DNA of 64,000 nucleotides, from the NCBI RefSeq assembly GCF_016862955.1, contig NZ_BONY01000036.1, positions 31,244-95,243 on the forward strand, written 5' to 3'. The DNA is from Rhizocola hellebori (GTDB lineage Bacteria; Actinomycetota; Actinomycetes; Mycobacteriales; Micromonosporaceae). Positions 15,989 to 23,448 of the stretch are shown here, piece after piece; positions within the stretch are counted from its first letter, which is position 1; each line of letters begins with the position of its first letter. Both the position numbers and the translations under genes were made by a program. The notes beneath the pieces are model-generated. The model was given only the letters and a program-made list of their open reading frames with translations. It did no database searches and was not told the origin of the DNA.

Positions 15989-16780
15989 ATGAATGACGAC
16001 CCGCAAGTCCACGCCCACCTAGGCCTCGTCCGCATCCCCGCAGGATCCTGCTGCGAAGGACAACGCTGGGAGGAATACACACCCGACACCGCCCGAGCCC
16101 TCGCCGTCGAACTGATCCTCCACGCATCCATCGCCGACAACCAACTCGCCGAAATCGCAGCCGCATGCGCCCAAGGCCACGACTGGGGCAACGGCTGGAA
16201 CACCACCCACCTCGGCGAAAAGATCACCACCTACGCCTGCAACCGTGAAGGCTGCGACGGACGCCGACACGACCCAGGCTGGCTGCCCTTCGAACCCAAA
16301 CAACACCTCGTCCCCTACTCGCCGAAGCTGTGGGACTGCACCGGACCAGGCTGCGAATGGTGCGGCAACGAGTCCTTCGCCGCTGCGTTCCGAAAGGTCA
16401 TGGCCGACGGGGCCAAGCGGCTAGACGAGGCGCTGTTCGCCGAACCGATGCTGGCGACAGGCGGGCTCGTCACCGGCCTGCCCTTCCGTGTTGGCGAACG
16501 CGACAGCTGCCATCCGCTGACCGCCGACGACCTCAAGGCCGTCCGCGACCGGATCCTCGGCAAGGACGTCAAGCTGGTCGAGGCCACGGGACCGTCCGGG
16601 ATCACCGTCCGCTTCGACCCAGGCGTTCCGGTCGACACGGCATTCGCCCTCGGCAGTTGCCGGTGCGGATGTGTCGACGCCAACCACGACGACTTCGGAT
16701 GCAACACCAGCGGCTGCGCCTGCCACACATCGATTGACCAGCTCGTGGTCAAGGTCACCGGGATTGGGGAGGACGCGTGA
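15989..16780 (+). CDS. Hypothetical Cys/His-rich phage protein
   Basis: A 263-residue protein. The N-terminal part is helical. CNREGCDGRRH and WDCTGPGCEWCG lie in the middle, and CRCGCVDANHDD with FGCNTSGCACH near the end, so at least three metal-binding clusters are likely. The ATG at 15989 has a TCAGGA site; an in-frame TTG at 15968 overlaps the previous stop and is possible. Unknown function. Confidence 0.55.
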   Translation: MNDDPQVHAHLGLVRIPAGSCCEGQRWEEYTPDTARALAVELILHASIADNQLAEIAAACAQGHDWGNGWNTTHLGEKITTYACNREGCDGRRHDPGWLPFEPKQHLVPYSPKLWDCTGPGCEWCGNESFAAAFRKVMADGAKRLDEALFAEPMLATGGLVTGLPFRVGERDSCHPLTADDLKAVRDRILGKDVKLVEATGPSGITVRFDPGVPVDTAFALGSCRCGCVDANHDDFGCNTSGCACHTSIDQLVVKVTGIGEDA

Positions 16781-16983
16781 CGAACCCGCCACCACTGCCG
16801 TCCGTGCTCACCTCGGCGCAGCTCACAGCTGCGGTAGAAGCCCTCGGGCTTGACCCGAGCATCGTGCTGCGGCTGTCGGCAGACTCGCGCCGCGTCCGCG
16901 TCGACATCCGCTTGCCCGAGCACGGCAACGAGGTCTTCAGTGCCGAAATCCCAGTGATCCACGAGGAGGCCAACGGTGGCTGA
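16777..16983 (+). CDS. Small hypothetical protein
   Basis: A 68-residue protein starting at GTG (GTGA overlap). A helix (SAQLTAAVEALGLD) is followed by beta strands (VRVDIRLPEHG, FSAEIPVIHE). Not recognised. Confidence 0.5.
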   Translation: MTNPPPLPSVLTSAQLTAAVEALGLDPSIVLRLSADSRRVRVDIRLPEHGNEVFSAEIPVIHEEANGG

Positions 16984-17743
16984 CATCAAGCCCACCTTGG
17001 ACGCCATAGACGAAGCCATAGAGGGCTACGTCACCTGGCACGGCAGCGGCGACGCCATGGTGGAAGTCAACGGCGAGCGTGGCGGCTTCGATGGCCACAT
17101 CTCGACATGGGTGGACGATGCCCACGCCTGGGCTGGCGAGGTGGCGCACGAGCGGGTGACCCGCATGCGCCTGGGTCAGCCCAGGCACGTAAGCATCGGC
17201 GGTGTCGACGTCACGGAGTATGTGCGCAGCGTGGACATTGCCGCCGAGGCTCGCCCGGTTGGCCTGATCTCCGCCTCAGCGCCACCCGAAGGCGAGCCGC
17301 TTGACGCTTACGAGGCCCTGCGTCGCTTCGCCCGGATCATGGACTACGACTGGCCGTCAGCCCAGCCCGAGCAGACCGTCGTGGCAGGACCCGACGTCGC
17401 CGCGCGCATCGAAGGCCTGGGCATCCCGGTCATCGAGAGCCCACTTGTGCCCGAAGGCCAGGTGTACGTCATCAACCAGCCCACGATCGGCCCGATGTTC
17501 ACCGAGCCCGTGAGCTACAGCTTCGACCAGGACGTGGCGACCTACCGCTACGGGATGCGCTGCCTGCAGCCGTTCAGCCTCACGTACCGCGGCGTGTTCG
17601 ACGCTGCAGACCCGATCGTCGATGAAGTCGCCCGCATCTTCGACATCCCGCCGCACTTGCTCGGCCGGCCTAGGGCTCGCCGCAAGCAGCTGCACCGCGC
17701 CTACCGCCAGCGTTCATTAGCCCGGCGCAGGAGGAACCGATGA
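16976..17743 (+). CDS. Hypothetical phage protein with basic tail
   Basis: A 255-residue protein starting at GTG 16976. The middle (VVAGPDVAARIEGLGIPVIE then GQVYVINQPTIG) looks like the viral structural-type motif found in several phage proteins. The phrase ARIFDIPPHLLG is reminiscent of portal proteins, and the C-terminus is Arg-rich (17 basic residues in the last 27). It may be a hybrid of early and structural sequence. Function unknown. Confidence 0.55.
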   Translation: MADIKPTLDAIDEAIEGYVTWHGSGDAMVEVNGERGGFDGHISTWVDDAHAWAGEVAHERVTRMRLGQPRHVSIGGVDVTEYVRSVDIAAEARPVGLISASAPPEGEPLDAYEALRRFARIMDYDWPSAQPEQTVVAGPDVAARIEGLGIPVIESPLVPEGQVYVINQPTIGPMFTEPVSYSFDQDVATYRYGMRCLQPFSLTYRGVFDAADPIVDEVARIFDIPPHLLGRPRARRKQLHRAYRQRSLARRRRNR

Positions 17744-18006
17744 AGCTGGACAGCCACGGCCGAGTGCCCTACGAGAAGCTCAGTCCAGACGAGCGTGAGG
17801 CTCTCCATGAGTGGTGCCAACAGCACGACATCGAGCACACCAGTGTGCCCATCGATACCCGAATCGAACGGATAGGCAACGAGTGGGAGGTCGACGTCTT
17901 CGACCTACGCAAGGGCCAGCCGTATCTAGTCTCGGAATCGAAGGGCATGGCCATCATCACGTTGCGCCGCCCATTCAAGGCCGAACTGCCTTGGAGGAAG
18001 CGATGA
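17740..18006 (+). CDS. Small hypothetical protein
   Basis: An 88-residue protein with a helix (SPDEREALHEWCQQHDI) followed by beta strands. It overlaps both flanking genes by ATGA. Not recognised. Confidence 0.5.
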   Translation: MKLDSHGRVPYEKLSPDEREALHEWCQQHDIEHTSVPIDTRIERIGNEWEVDVFDLRKGQPYLVSESKGMAIITLRRPFKAELPWRKR

Positions 18007-18302
18007 AGCCGGACGACGCAGACTTCATGGAGCTGACCGCTCACTGGGAGGCCTGTCGGCGGTGGCGCGACACATTGATCGAGCAGGTTCGCCGTGCCGT
18101 CGATGCCGATAGCGGCTATGGCGGCGCGGCTGGCCTGCATTCGAGGCTGCTGGAAAGGGTTCAGCTGGTACTCACAGCCAAGGCTGGCGACAAGGACGGT
18201 GACGGCGTGCTGGTTGCGCTGCCGGGTTCGCGGAGGCTGTGCCAGTGGCTCCTGGTCGAGCTGGCCGAGGCCAACGGCCTAGACGTGCCGGAGCATCCAT
18301 GA
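18003..18302 (+). CDS. Small helical hypothetical protein
   Basis: A 99-residue, mostly helical protein (HWEACRRWRDTLIEQVRRAV, LHSRLLERVQLVL). Translationally coupled by overlap on both sides. Unknown function. Confidence 0.5.
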   Translation: MKPDDADFMELTAHWEACRRWRDTLIEQVRRAVDADSGYGGAAGLHSRLLERVQLVLTAKAGDKDGDGVLVALPGSRRLCQWLLVELAEANGLDVPEHP

Positions 18303-18508
18303 CCGCCCAGCCCACCAGCGCCGACATGCTTGCGGCCATCAAGGAGCTGATCGCCGAGCTTCGGGGCCTACGGGAAGACCTCAACCCGCCCGCACCCGGA
18401 CCGGCACGAGGACTCAACACCAGCATCCGGGCCATACGGGAACACAAACACCAGGTCGGTCACCGGATGGGATTCGGCACGGTCAACGTCTACGAGGAGC
18501 AGCAATGA
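18299..18508 (+). CDS. Small helical hypothetical protein
   Basis: A 69-residue protein with an N-terminal amphipathic helix (MLAAIKELIAELRGLREDL), a Pro-rich hinge and a basic middle. Overlaps neighbours. Unknown function. Confidence 0.5.
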   Translation: MTAQPTSADMLAAIKELIAELRGLREDLNPPAPGPARGLNTSIRAIREHKHQVGHRMGFGTVNVYEEQQ

Positions 18509-18708
18509 GCGCCCTCGGGTGCGGCATGGCTGCGATTGCCGTCGTCTTCGGTGCCCTAGGTGGTGCCCACATCGTGCTTGCCTGCGGATGCGCACGCGAC
18601 CGAATGTGGGACTTCAGCACGATTGCCGCGCTGCTCGGCATCGTTTCCCTGGGCCTGACGGCGATGACCATCTGGGCTGCCCTCACGGAAGGAATCTGGA
18701 AGCTATGA
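18505..18708 (+). CDS. Small two-helix membrane protein
   Basis: A 67-residue protein with two hydrophobic segments (about residues 5-26 and 38-60) joined by a short CGCARDRMWDF turn. Inner-membrane location is likely. Unknown role. Confidence 0.55.
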   Translation: MSALGCGMAAIAVVFGALGGAHIVLACGCARDRMWDFSTIAALLGIVSLGLTAMTIWAALTEGIWKL

Positions 18709-18947
18709 CCTACGCCGCCAACCTGGAACAGCTCCGCTCCACTGTCGAGATGCTCCAGCACGCCTACGACCAGGCACGAGCGGAGCTGGAGAACGACTAC
18801 TGGACACCTGAGATGCCCTACGACGTGCTCAGATGCCGCACAACGGACGGCCGCTACATCCTATTGGACGCCCTTACGGCACTTGTCCAGGCGCAGACCG
18901 TCATCGTCCAGGCCGAGACGGTGAACTCCGGCAAGGAGGAGTTGTGA
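18705..18947 (+). CDS. Small helical hypothetical protein
   Basis: An 80-residue protein with an N-terminal helix (LEQLRSTVEMLQHAYDQARA) and a C-terminal helix rich in Val and Gln. Overlaps both neighbours. Unknown function. Confidence 0.5.
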   Translation: MTYAANLEQLRSTVEMLQHAYDQARAELENDYWTPEMPYDVLRCRTTDGRYILLDALTALVQAQTVIVQAETVNSGKEEL

Positions 18948-19921
18948 CCGAGCACCTGTGCGTCATCGGTGGCTGCGTCGACTTCGGACAGCACCACGAC
19001 GACTGCGACAACCCGCGCTGCCGAGGCTGCCGGCCACGTATCGCCGAACGGCCGGCCGTCTGCGAGGTCGACCGCCGCCAGCTGCCAGGCAACCTGGATC
19101 ACCTCGAAACACTGTGGCGGCAGCTGTGCACACGCGACGACCACACCGACACCACCCAATGGACGGTCCGCCAGCTTCAGCGCTGGCCGATCCCCACCAC
19201 CAACCCGGTGCGGCTCGCGCCATGGGCCCCAGGATCGTGGACCGCGGAACCCGGCTCGGATGCGACGCTGCACTCCACATCTGCGGCGCCGGTAGCCCGC
19301 AGCCACCAACGGCGCGTCTCCGGCTCCCGCCACGCACCCATACCCGCCAACCTCACCCAGCTCGACCTGGCCGCACCCGCCCGCCAAGGCTCACGCGCGC
19401 CGCATGCCCGCGGCGTTCTCGGACTGGACCCCGACCAGATCGGCCACCTCGCCATCGCCACCGAACTGGACACTTGGGCGCGCGATTGGCGAGACACGTT
19501 GTGCCCAGAGCACCACCTGCCCGTCCCCACCGTCCCAGCGCTTGTCGCCTGGCTCAAGAACCGGCTGGACGACGCATGCACCCGTCACGAAGGCATAGAC
19601 GAGTTCGCCGCCGACATCACCGCAATGCGCAAAGCAGCCACCGCGACGCTAGGGCTCAACCCTGCCCGCAAAGAACTGTGCAAAGGCGTCACCTGCCGCT
19701 CCTGCGACCGCAAAACCCTTTACCGCGACGGCGAGAACGTCCAATGCGCCTGGTGTCACCAGTACTACAGCGAACGCGAATACACCGACTGGGTGGCGCT
19801 GCTCGACGCCGACGCGAAACGACGCGGGCTGCGGCCGGCAGAAGACGAGGATGCTGACAGACCGGAAGCTACGCCGATCGAAGTGGTTGTCGACTTTCCA
19901 GACTGGGTAGCGATGAAGTGA
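18944..19921 (+). CDS. Conserved-type actinophage protein with C-terminal zinc ribbon
   Basis: A 325-residue protein starting at GTG 18944. The N-terminus has CVIGG...CDNPRCRGCRPR metal-like clusters. The middle is Pro/Ser/Ala-rich. From about residue 245 it reads CKGVTCRSCDRKTLYRDG then VQCAWCHQYYSEREY, a clear zinc ribbon followed by a helix (DWVALLDADAKRR). Last gene of the long operon. Similar long helical plus zinc-ribbon proteins are frequent in actinophages; the function is not known to me. Confidence 0.6.
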   Translation: MTEHLCVIGGCVDFGQHHDDCDNPRCRGCRPRIAERPAVCEVDRRQLPGNLDHLETLWRQLCTRDDHTDTTQWTVRQLQRWPIPTTNPVRLAPWAPGSWTAEPGSDATLHSTSAAPVARSHQRRVSGSRHAPIPANLTQLDLAAPARQGSRAPHARGVLGLDPDQIGHLAIATELDTWARDWRDTLCPEHHLPVPTVPALVAWLKNRLDDACTRHEGIDEFAADITAMRKAATATLGLNPARKELCKGVTCRSCDRKTLYRDGENVQCAWCHQYYSEREYTDWVALLDADAKRRGLRPAEDEDADRPEATPIEVVVDFPDWVAMK

Positions 19922-19953
19922 CAAGGCCGACGCGACGCGCACAAACACGTGGC

Positions 19954-19981
19954 TTGCGCACGCGTGAAGATCGCGTACACT
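19954..19981 (+). promoter_or_regulatory. Candidate sigma-70-type promoter
   Basis: TTGCGC (19954-19959), a 16-base spacer and TACACT (19976-19981) precede the hairpin at 20017 and the excisionase-like gene. If used, the transcript would first meet that hairpin, so the excisionase would be controlled by attenuation. Box match only. Confidence 0.35.
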
Positions 19982-20016
19982 CGGCTTACGCACTTTTGTC
20001 GTGCCCGAAAACAAGC

Positions 20017-20045
20017 AAACCCCAGGCCTGAGAGCTTGGGGTTTT
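20017..20045 (+). terminator. Rho-independent terminator
   Basis: AAACCCCAGGC (20017-20027) pairs with GCTTGGGGTTT (20034-20044) over 11 positions including one G-U, around a 6-base loop. It continues into TTTTCG. It closes the long early operon. Confidence 0.7.
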
Positions 20046-20067
20046 CGTGTATCCGGGAGGTGCCGCA

Positions 20068-20286
20068 ATGGACCTCCAGCGCCGCCTCACCATCGCCGAA
20101 GCAGCCGACTACTTCGACCTGCCCAAGGGCACCATTAGCCGCTGGTACACCTTGGGTCACCTGCCGCACACCATCAAGCAAGGCCGGGTCCGGCTATACC
20201 TGTTCGAAGACCTGGTCGACGCGGAGTGCAAGACGCGCAACAGCCCGAACAGCCGACGCGCATCCGCTCGGCCCATCGCCGCCTAA
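20068..20286 (+). CDS. Excisionase-like small HTH protein
   Basis: A 72-residue protein starting at ATG 20068 with GGGAGG nine bases upstream. Residues 7-55 are the MerR-like excisionase fold: LTIAEAADYFDLPKGTISRW, then YTLGHLP and a basic wing (IKQGRVRLYLFEDLVD). Such proteins bend att-site DNA to help the integrase excise the prophage, or act as regulators. It lies far from the integrase (34 kb in this linear map), so the excisionase role is plausible but not certain. Confidence 0.65.
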   Translation: MDLQRRLTIAEAADYFDLPKGTISRWYTLGHLPHTIKQGRVRLYLFEDLVDAECKTRNSPNSRRASARPIAA

Positions 20287-20289
20287 CAC

Positions 20290-20443
20290 TCACGGCTTCC
20301 AGCCCTTCGGCATGTTCCTAGCCGCATAGGCGAGCATCCGCCTCAACAACTCGGGAGCGGTCGACTCCTTCGGCTTCGGCGCGCTTCTCGATAGCTTCGA
20401 TGCCCGCTTCGGCAACGCGGACACTCAGCATCTTCCTTCCCAC
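20290..20443 (-). pseudogene. Frameshifted ribbon-helix-helix (CopG/Arc-type) gene
   Basis: On the left strand a GTG at 20443 (or ATG at 20431) opens GRKMLSVRVAEAGIEAIEKR then AEAEGVDRS, a ribbon-helix-helix start. In that frame translation soon stops. Moving one base at the GGG run (20353-20355, CCC on the coding strand) restores ELLRRMLAYAARNMPKGWKP and a TGA at 20290, the expected second helix and tail. The whole span is 154 bases, one more than a multiple of three. So either one C was inserted, or there is a sequencing error or programmed slippage. It is convergent with the excisionase-like gene and would have been a small DNA-binding regulator. Confidence 0.65.
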
Positions 20444-20577
20444 GACGCAAAGCGTATTACGGTCGAGAGCTGCATAAACAGGCCCGCTGAGTGAGCTTCA
20501 TCCACCGTCCGGAGACCAACCTAGTGGCGAGGTGAGCGATGCCCACCCTTCGCCACCACAAGCACTGCGGCTAGCTC

Positions 20578-20916
20578 ATGCCGATGCGCATCTGCGGCAG
20601 GTGCGGACGGCTCAGCGCCACAGCGACCTGCCCGCCCTGCGCTGAATCACGAAGGCTCAAGTCCAACGCCCGCCTCCGACCCCACGCCGAGCGCCGGCCT
20701 GGCTACACCAGTGCCGAGATAACGCGCAGGGCTCAGGTCGTAGCTGCACACAGGGCAAGGTATGGCGACTGGTGTCCAGGCTGGCAACGGCCGGCACATG
20801 TGAGCGCAGACCTGACTGCTGACCATGTCGTGGCTGTAGGCGCAGGCGGCAGAGAAGACGGGCCCCTAGGCGTGCTCTGTAGGTCATGCAACAGCAGCAA
20901 GCAACACAGAGCGTGA
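20578..20916 (+). CDS. HNH endonuclease of the packaging module
   Basis: A 112-residue protein: an N-terminal zinc knuckle (ICGRCGRL and CPPC), then the HNH core YGDWCPGWQRP, LTADHVVAVGAGG and LGVLCRSCNSSK. HNH proteins next to terminase genes stimulate cos cleavage by the terminase in HK97-type and other phages. It lies directly upstream of the small terminase gene. The ATG at 20578 has no Shine-Dalgarno; GAGGTGAG instead precedes an 11-codon in-frame leader ending 4 bases before this start. Confidence 0.85.
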   Translation: MPMRICGRCGRLSATATCPPCAESRRLKSNARLRPHAERRPGYTSAEITRRAQVVAAHRARYGDWCPGWQRPAHVSADLTADHVVAVGAGGREDGPLGVLCRSCNSSKQHRA

Positions 20917-21099
20917 CGATTCGCACCAATGCAACGCAGAGTGATGGCATACCCGGGGGCACGGGTGCGCACATGATCGATTAAGTGGTCAGACCCCTCG
21001 CCTTTCCTCCCATTTCCACGTGGTACCTCTGACCTGCGGATTTCCCCAGACCCCCCGATTCCGTCACGCACAGTGATACGTCTTCGAGGCGGTGACCCT
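20917..21099. other. Gene-free segment between HNH and terminase; possible cos region
   Basis: These 183 bases hold no convincing gene. They contain an unusually pyrimidine-rich stretch (around 20996-21020) and runs of C near 21046-21058. In HK97-like phages the cohesive-end site lies exactly here, between HNH and small terminase. I infer the position only; no cos sequence can be recognised. Confidence 0.3.
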
Positions 21100-21618
21100 G
21101 TGCCACGAACCAAGAAGCCAGCAGGCACAACGGTTGATCGGCGCAACGGCAGGCGTGCAGACCTTGCGGTGGTGCCAGGTGGCCGGATGGAAGCTCCGGA
21201 AGGCCTGCTGCCGGAAGTCGTGGAGCTGTGGGACGCCTACTGGCGCGATGCCGCTTCGGGCGTGCAGACGCCGGCGGACCGCGGCGTGCTGCTGCGCTGG
21301 ATCACCGAATACGACCGCTATCTGCGCCTGATCGCTGAGGCGGACAAGTCGCCGCTGACGACCGGGTCGAAGGGCCAGGACGTCGCGAACCCGCTTTACG
21401 GGCTCGCCGACCGGGCGCTTGCCGCGGCCGAGCGATGCGAGAAGCAGCTGGGCGTGGGCGCACTGCACCGGTCGAACCTCGGCATCGCGGTCATCGCCGA
21501 GCAGCGTTCGCTGGCCGACATGAATTCGCGTTACGGAGGTGCTGATGCCCCCGGCGAAAGCGCCCCCGAAGCCATCCCGGCGCAAGCCCGCTTCGACCCG
21601 CGCATCATCGAAGCCTGA
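21100..21618 (+). CDS. Terminase small subunit
   Basis: A 172-residue protein starting at GTG 21100 (an upstream GTG at 21073 is possible). PRTKKPAGTTVDRRNGRR is a basic start, followed by a helical domain (LLPEVVELWDAYWRDAASG, DRGVLLRWITEYDRYLRLI) typical of P27-type small terminases. These bind the packaging site and feed DNA to the large subunit. It overlaps the large-subunit gene by about 74 bases. Confidence 0.85.
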   Translation: MPRTKKPAGTTVDRRNGRRADLAVVPGGRMEAPEGLLPEVVELWDAYWRDAASGVQTPADRGVLLRWITEYDRYLRLIAEADKSPLTTGSKGQDVANPLYGLADRALAAAERCEKQLGVGALHRSNLGIAVIAEQRSLADMNSRYGGADAPGESAPEAIPAQARFDPRIIEA

Positions 21619-23161
21619 CCTCGGCTGCGACTGCGGCTGGGCTCCTGTCCTTGGCGAGCTGTGGCCGTCGCACGGCGGCATAGCCTGCCAATGGATAGAA
21701 GATTGCTGTATCTGCGCAGAGGGTGACTGGTATGGCCGCCCGATGCGGCTGCGCCTTGACCAGCAGGAATTCCTCTACCGCTGGTATGAGTACTGCCCGC
21801 GGTGCGGCCGCTGGCATTTCGACGAAGGCCTGCGCGGCGCCGCGACCGGCGACGGGAAGACGGGCCTGATCGCGGCGATCGCCGTGTTGGAGTTCGCCGG
21901 CCCGCCGCAGATTGCGATTCCCTCACCGAACATCCCGATCGCTGCGGCGAGCTTCGAGCAGGCGAACCTGCTGTTCTCGGTGGCGGCGGTGATGTGCGGC
22001 GGCCGCGATAACGCGGTCAAGGAATCGCCGCTCAACGGCTTCTTTGAGGTCTATGACACGGAAATCAAATTCGCTGACGGGCGCCCGGGCAAGATTTTCC
22101 GGGTGGCCGCCGCGGCCGGCACGAACGAGGGCGGTCTTCCGTCGCTGTTCATTTGCGACGAGCTGCACGAGTGGGGCGATGTCGGGTCGAACAAGGCCCG
22201 CGTGCATACGGTCATCGGCAAGTCGACGAAGAAGCGCCGCACACCGCGCGGGCCGGGCCGGATTCTGAACCTGTCGACGGCAGGTTTCGATGTGGATCAC
22301 AGCCTGCTGGGCGCGATCTACAAGCTGGGCATTCAGGCACGGCGCGATCCGTCGCGGGCGCCGCGGATGCTGATGGACTGGCGCGAGGCTCCCGATGGCC
22401 TGGACTACAACAAGCGCGAGCATCGCGAGATTGCCGTGAGGGCGGCTTCGGGCGCGGCGGATGTGCTGTGGTCGACGGGTGACCGGGTCAACGACTGGGG
22501 CAAGCCGTCGATGCCGCGGCACGAGTGGATCCGCTACTACGCCAACAAGTGGGTGGATGTAGCCGAGGAGTCCTGGCTCAAGGACCATCCGGAGGCTTGG
22601 GGCGCGTGCGAAGGCGCGTGGGTGTCGAGCCCGGCGAATCCGTTCGTGGTCGTCATCGACATGGCGCTCAAGCACGACTCGGTTGCGGTGGCGCGGCTGG
22701 AGAAGCTGCCTGACGGCCGGGTCGCGGTCACCTCCCGCATCTGGGAGGCGATGGGCGGCCGGATCGACCATCTGGACGTCTTCAACCACGTCCGCAAGGT
22801 GGCGGTGGGTTCCGGCTTCCGGGGTGTCGTGTACGACCCGAGGTTCTTCGAGGTGCCGTCGCGCACCTTGGAGGACGAGGGCATCTTGACGATCCAATTC
22901 GATCAGTCACCGCAGCGAATGAGCCCGGCCTGTGGGCTGGCTTTCCAGATGATTTTGGACGGCAAGGTCGTCCACAACGGCGACAGCCAGCAGACGGCGC
23001 ACATCCAGGCCGCGGTGAAGCGTGAGCAGGAGCGCGGCTTCACCCTCTCGAAGGGCAAGTCGAAGAAGCACATCGACTTCGCGATCACCTTGTGCATGGG
23101 CGTCTGGATCCTGCATCAAGCGCCGGCACCATCCCGCGTCCCGCTCGCCGCCTGGGCCTGA
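21545..23161 (+). CDS. Terminase large subunit (ATPase/nuclease)
   Basis: A 538-residue protein with a GGAGG site. The packaging ATPase has Walker A GAATGDGKT (about residues 98-106) and Walker B LFICDELHEW with D205/E206. The C-terminal RNase-H-like nuclease has the first Asp in VVVIDMALKHDS (about 372), a middle Asp in YDPRFF and a last one in KKHIDFAI. Cys pairs in the first 90 residues (CDC, CCIC, CPRC) suggest a small metal-binding N-terminal extension. It pumps DNA into the prohead with the portal. Confidence 0.95.
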   Translation: MPPAKAPPKPSRRKPASTRASSKPDLGCDCGWAPVLGELWPSHGGIACQWIEDCCICAEGDWYGRPMRLRLDQQEFLYRWYEYCPRCGRWHFDEGLRGAATGDGKTGLIAAIAVLEFAGPPQIAIPSPNIPIAAASFEQANLLFSVAAVMCGGRDNAVKESPLNGFFEVYDTEIKFADGRPGKIFRVAAAAGTNEGGLPSLFICDELHEWGDVGSNKARVHTVIGKSTKKRRTPRGPGRILNLSTAGFDVDHSLLGAIYKLGIQARRDPSRAPRMLMDWREAPDGLDYNKREHREIAVRAASGAADVLWSTGDRVNDWGKPSMPRHEWIRYYANKWVDVAEESWLKDHPEAWGACEGAWVSSPANPFVVVIDMALKHDSVAVARLEKLPDGRVAVTSRIWEAMGGRIDHLDVFNHVRKVAVGSGFRGVVYDPRFFEVPSRTLEDEGILTIQFDQSPQRMSPACGLAFQMILDGKVVHNGDSQQTAHIQAAVKREQERGFTLSKGKSKKHIDFAITLCMGVWILHQAPAPSRVPLAAWA

Positions 23162-23179
23162 CATCAAAGGAGGCCCACC

Positions 23180-23446
23180 ATGACCGTGCTGGACCGTGTG
23201 CCCGTGGAGGCCATCACCGCGAAGGCTCACAGTGTGCGCAAGGTGGACTGGGCGCGTGTCCGCCGCGCATTCGTCGCCCTGCTCGCCTTGCCGCTCACGT
23301 GGCTCGGCTGGACTGCTAGGGCTGTCGTTTCCGCATTGGTGACGACCAAGCGCGCCGCTTGGTTCGCAGTCACGTGGGCTTGCTCTGCGGTCGTGGTCGG
23401 CTGGGAAAGCGGCCCATCCTCGGCCCGCATGCCTGAGGGCGACTGA
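23180..23446 (+). CDS. Small basic membrane protein
   Basis: An 88-residue protein with an AAAGGAGG site. Two hydrophobic stretches (about residues 31-52 and 60-75) lie in a basic context. Its place between terminase and portal is one where phages often carry an extra small gene. Unknown function. Confidence 0.55.
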   Translation: MTVLDRVPVEAITAKAHSVRKVDWARVRRAFVALLALPLTWLGWTARAVVSALVTTKRAAWFAVTWACSAVVVGWESGPSSARMPEGD

Positions 23447-23448
23447 CG

